Assembly (NCBI RefSeq): GCF_022410465.1
Contig: NZ_JAJSON010000012.1
Location: 1 to 64,000, forward strand
Direction of reading: 5' to 3'
Source of the DNA: Christiangramia crocea
Lineage (GTDB): Bacteria > Bacteroidota > Bacteroidia > Flavobacteriales > Flavobacteriaceae
DNA length: 64,000 bases
Positions 61,312-64,000 of this stretch are shown here, one piece after another. A program made the position numbers and the translations under genes. The notes below the pieces were generated by a model. The model was given only the letters and a program-made list of their open reading frames with translations, had not been told where the DNA came from and ran no database searches. The number at the start of each line of letters is the position of its first letter. The stretch's first letter is position 1.

Positions 61312-61953
61312 ATGAATAAAGATCAAATCATAAAAGGAAAGAAAATTCTGGTAATAGATAATTACGACTCTTTCGTGTACAATCTGGTTCATTACCTGGA
61401 GGAACTTGATTGCCATGTGGTAGTAAAAAGGAACGATCAGCTGGATATTGATGAGGCTGAAGATTATGATAAGATATTATTATCTCCCGGGCCCGGGATC
61501 CCTGATGAAGCCGGACTTTTAAAGCCAATAATTGCAAAATATGCTGCCACTAAAAGTATACTTGGAGTCTGCCTTGGAATGCAGGCCATCGGCGAAGTCT
61601 TCGGTGGGACCCTGAATAATCTTGATGATGTTTATCACGGGGTAGCCACTAAGATTGAGCTTTTTGTGGACGATGAATATATATTTGAAGGCCTCGACAA
61701 GGAGCTGCAAGTGGGGCGATATCACTCATGGGTCGTAGATAAAAATCTGCCTCCGGGCCTTCAGGCTACCAGCTATGATGAAAAAGGTGAGATCATGTCT
61801 TTAAGACATAAGGAATTCGATGTTCGGGGAGTTCAGTTCCATCCTGAATCAGTGTTAACTCCGGAAGGAAAAAAAATGATCAGGAACTGGGTAAGCCACA
61901 ATCCTGAAGGGAAACAAGAAAAAACAGAAGCCAAACCTCAGCACGAAATTTAG
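61312..61953 (+). CDS. trpG: Anthranilate synthase component II (glutamine amidotransferase)
   Basis: A 213-residue class I glutamine amidotransferase subunit. ILVIDNYDSFVYNLVHYLEEL at the start, oxyanion strand LLSPGPGIPDEA, nucleophile Cys in ILGVCLGMQAIGE (about 84) and the His-Glu pair in GVQFHPESVLTPEG (about 181-183). ATG 61312 is favoured over an in-frame TTG at 61294 because it is preceded by AAAGAAAG. The stop is followed by trpD after 3 bases. It supplies ammonia to TrpE. Confidence 0.95.
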   Translation: MNKDQIIKGKKILVIDNYDSFVYNLVHYLEELDCHVVVKRNDQLDIDEAEDYDKILLSPGPGIPDEAGLLKPIIAKYAATKSILGVCLGMQAIGEVFGGTLNNLDDVYHGVATKIELFVDDEYIFEGLDKELQVGRYHSWVVDKNLPPGLQATSYDEKGEIMSLRHKEFDVRGVQFHPESVLTPEGKKMIRNWVSHNPEGKQEKTEAKPQHEI

Positions 61954-61956
61954 GAA

Positions 61957-62952
61957 ATGAAAGAACTATTAAACAGGCTCATAAGCCACGAGACCATTAC
62001 CAGCGAAGAGGCCAAACAGGTCATTTTCAATATTTCAGAGGGAAAGTACAACGAAACCCAGATCGCGGCTTTTCTTACGGTCTATATGATGCGCAGTATT
62101 ACCATTGAAGAACTTGAAGGATTTCGCGATGCACTTCTGGAATTATGCATCAAGGTTGATCTTTCTGGTTATGAAGCTGTAGACCTTTGCGGAACCGGTG
62201 GCGATGGAAAGGATACTTTCAATATCTCCACTACCTCATCATTTGTTACTGCGGGAGCTGGAGTTAAAGTGGCTAAACATGGAAACTACGGAGTCTCATC
62301 GGTAAGCGGTAGTTCCAATGTGATGGAATATCTCGGAATCAAATTCAGTAATGATGCTGGTTTTCTGGAAAAATGTATTGATAAGGCTAATATCTGCATT
62401 CTCCATGCGCCATTATTTCACCCTGCGATGAAAAATGTCGCGCCGGTTCGAAAAAGTCTGGCGGTAAAGACTTTTTTTAATATGCTGGGGCCCATGGTTA
62501 ATCCAGCCTTTCCGAAGAATCAATTAGTTGGTGTTTTTAGCCTTGAACTGGCCCGTATGTATGCCTATCTTTACCAGAATACCGATAAGAATTATACAAT
62601 TTTACATGCTCTTGACGGTTATGATGAGATCTCTTTAACGGGTGAAACTAAAAGTATCAGCAACAATTCTGAACGTATTCTTAAGGCTTCAGACTTTGGA
62701 GTGTCACAACTAAAGGAATCAGAGATTACCGGAGGTGGTACTATTGAAAGTTCCGCAGAAATTCTTACCAATATTTTAAAAGGTAAAGGAACCGAAGCCC
62801 AGAATAATGTAGTTTGTGCCAACGCAGGAATGGCCATAGCGACATCCAGGAATCTGAGTCCGCAGGATGGCTTCCAGTCCGCTAAAGAGTCTCTGGAATC
62901 CGGAAAAGCATTTGAAAGTTTCAAAAAATTGCAGGAATTAAGTCAAATTTGA
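61957..62952 (+). CDS. trpD: Anthranilate phosphoribosyltransferase
   Basis: A 331-residue enzyme that joins anthranilate with PRPP. N-terminal helical domain (TSEEAKQVIFNISEGKYNETQIAAFL), then LCGTGGDGKDTFNISTTSSFV (PRPP-binding Gly loop), VAKHGNYGVSSVSGSSNVMEYLG, CILHAPLFHPAMKNVAPVRK and TFFNMLGPMVNPA. Length is normal. Tightly spaced in the operon (3 bases after trpG, 5 before trpC). Confidence 0.96.
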   Translation: MKELLNRLISHETITSEEAKQVIFNISEGKYNETQIAAFLTVYMMRSITIEELEGFRDALLELCIKVDLSGYEAVDLCGTGGDGKDTFNISTTSSFVTAGAGVKVAKHGNYGVSSVSGSSNVMEYLGIKFSNDAGFLEKCIDKANICILHAPLFHPAMKNVAPVRKSLAVKTFFNMLGPMVNPAFPKNQLVGVFSLELARMYAYLYQNTDKNYTILHALDGYDEISLTGETKSISNNSERILKASDFGVSQLKESEITGGGTIESSAEILTNILKGKGTEAQNNVVCANAGMAIATSRNLSPQDGFQSAKESLESGKAFESFKKLQELSQI

Positions 62953-62957
62953 ATTAG

Positions 62958-63746
62958 ATGAATATTCTCGATAAGATCATAGCAGATAAGTTTAAGGAAG
63001 TTGAATTAAAGAAAGCGCTGATCCCGGTTTCTCAATTGGAAAACTCAGTTCTTTTTGGCAGAAATTGCATTTCTCTGGCCGATAATTTAAAAACAGGATC
63101 AGGCATTATTGCGGAACATAAAAGAAGGTCTCCTTCTAAATCTGTGATTAATCAAAGTCTGAATGTTCAGGATGTAACTTCAGGTTATGAAAATGCCGGT
63201 GCTTCAGGAATTTCCGTTTTAACCGACGGGAAATATTTTGGTGGTTCGCTAGAAGATTTGCTTTACACCAGGGCTTCTGTAAATATCCCTATCCTTAGGA
63301 AGGAATTTATGATTGAGGAATACCAGATATTAGAAGCTAAAGCCTATGGTGCTGATGCCATCCTGTTAATTGCTGCGGTTTTAACTGAAAAACAATTGAC
63401 TTATCTTGCAGATTCTGCCAAAAAGCTTGGTATGGATGTGCTTCTGGAAATTCATAATGAAGAAGAATTACAGAAATCCCTTAAAGTGAACGCAGATATG
63501 ATTGGGGTGAATAACCGTAACCTGAAAACCTTTGAGGTAGATATCGCTAATTCGAAAAAGCTATCTGGTCTAATTCCGAATGATTTCGTGAAAGTTTCGG
63601 AAAGCGGAATAAGCAATACAGAAGCAATTGCCGATCTAAAAAAATATGGATTTGAAGGGTTTTTGATTGGTGAGAATTTTATGAAAACGAACGACCCGGG
63701 AAAATCAGCTAAGGAATTTATTACCCAATTAAAAAGCATCGCATAA
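62958..63746 (+). CDS. trpC: Indole-3-glycerol-phosphate synthase
   Basis: A 262-residue (βα)8 barrel. NILDKIIADKFKEVELKK, then GIIAEHKRRSPSKSVI (catalytic Glu-Lys), GISVLTDGKYFGGSLEDL, ILRKEFMIEEYQILEAKAYGADAILLI (catalytic Lys), GVNNRNLKTFEVD and VKVSESGISN. It is a single-function enzyme; trpF follows as a separate gene two bases downstream, unlike the fused enzymes of enterobacteria. Confidence 0.96.
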   Translation: MNILDKIIADKFKEVELKKALIPVSQLENSVLFGRNCISLADNLKTGSGIIAEHKRRSPSKSVINQSLNVQDVTSGYENAGASGISVLTDGKYFGGSLEDLLYTRASVNIPILRKEFMIEEYQILEAKAYGADAILLIAAVLTEKQLTYLADSAKKLGMDVLLEIHNEEELQKSLKVNADMIGVNNRNLKTFEVDIANSKKLSGLIPNDFVKVSESGISNTEAIADLKKYGFEGFLIGENFMKTNDPGKSAKEFITQLKSIA

Positions 63747-63748
63747 AA

Positions 63749-64000
63749 ATGAACGAAGAAAACATGAAAGAAAAAACCCTGATCACACCGGCTTCAGGAC
63801 AGAGTTCAGGATTGAGTCTTAAGGTTTGCGGGATGAAACAGCCAGGAAATATGATCCAGGTGGCTGAACTTCAGCCGGATTACATGGGATTCATTTTTTA
63901 TGACAAATCTCCCCGTTATTTTGACGAAGAATTGCCTGAACTTCCGGCCGAGATCAAGAAAACAGGGATCTTCGTGAATGCTTCGATTAAAGATATCCTC
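63749..64000 (+). CDS. trpF: Phosphoribosylanthranilate isomerase, 5' part (cut by window end)
   Basis: Open from ATG 63749 to the window end (84 codons). The first 22 residues are a variable tail, then LSLKVCGMKQPGNMIQVAEL with the conserved K-V-C-G (catalytic Cys), DYMGFIFYDKSPRYF and IFVNASIKDIL, as in TrpF. An internal ATG at 63764 is a possible alternative start. Position after trpC supports it; the C-terminal half is outside the window. Confidence 0.93.
   Translation, partial: MNEENMKEKTLITPASGQSSGLSLKVCGMKQPGNMIQVAELQPDYMGFIFYDKSPRYFDEELPELPAEIKKTGIFVNASIKDIL

Overview
The window comes from a chromosome of a marine-type Flavobacteriaceae bacterium (Bacteroidota, Gramella/Christiangramella-like). 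The signs are Bacteroidota promoters (TTTG, about 19 bp, TANNTTTG), a tmRNA tag reading GENNYALAA, lipoproteins with acidic residues after the Cys, and many families typical of flavobacteria. The genus is an inference from protein style; no search was run.

Layout. 0-15.4 kb is mostly core: a polyphosphate-glucokinase-like ROK kinase, typA, a CHRD-like lipoprotein, DinB, kdsA, a porin/BCCT/UspA osmolyte cluster, a winged-helix/membrane-protein cluster with two identical palindromic operators, an MpaB-type protein, a secreted-type phosphodiesterase and a lysine/alanine-dehydrogenase-like enzyme. ssrA (tmRNA) lies at 15.72-16.12 kb. A 17/19 copy of its 3' end lies at 32.52 kb, so 16.1-32.5 kb may be an ssrA-integrated island.

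Inside this island, 16.7-25.1 kb is the most unusual part: a tyrosine recombinase followed directly by six gene cassettes, each ended by a 133-148 bp imperfect palindrome. The first 14-17 bases of every cassette are the inverted complement of bases at its own end, as in integron cassettes. In all six, base 10 is an A facing a C, which becomes a T-G wobble only on the bottom strand. The recombinase appears to lack the IntI-specific insertion and reads in the same direction as the cassettes. Cassette cargo: an AlbA_2/Schlafen-type protein, an outer-membrane protein, a HEFAH metallopeptidase, an OLD-type ATPase-TOPRIM nuclease, a lipoprotein with a metal-site-like segment and a reverse-oriented coiled-coil lipoprotein. 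Three of the six resemble phage-defence families.

25.2-32.4 kb holds a Crp-type regulator with two operator copies before a YceI/ring-cleaving dioxygenase/esterase set, then three secreted proteins. 33-46.3 kb is a reduced-sulfur cluster: TSUP exporter, SoxB-like hydrolase, CstB-like persulfide dioxygenase-rhodanese, SQR-like flavoprotein, split YeeE/YedE transporter, Crp/Fnr regulator and TsdA-like dihaem cytochrome. Six GTAAC-N4-GTTAC-type sites lie in it; five have a TANNTTTG box exactly 29.5 bp from the site centre, a class II activator geometry that implies one regulon. 47-59.6 kb carries an exonuclease-GIY-YIG fusion, an RND efflux operon, a subtilase, a rhodanese and a MarR/nitroreductase/YceI set. 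59.7-64 kb is the trp operon trpE-G-D-C-F behind a leader peptide with three Trp codons and an attenuator; trpF runs off the window.
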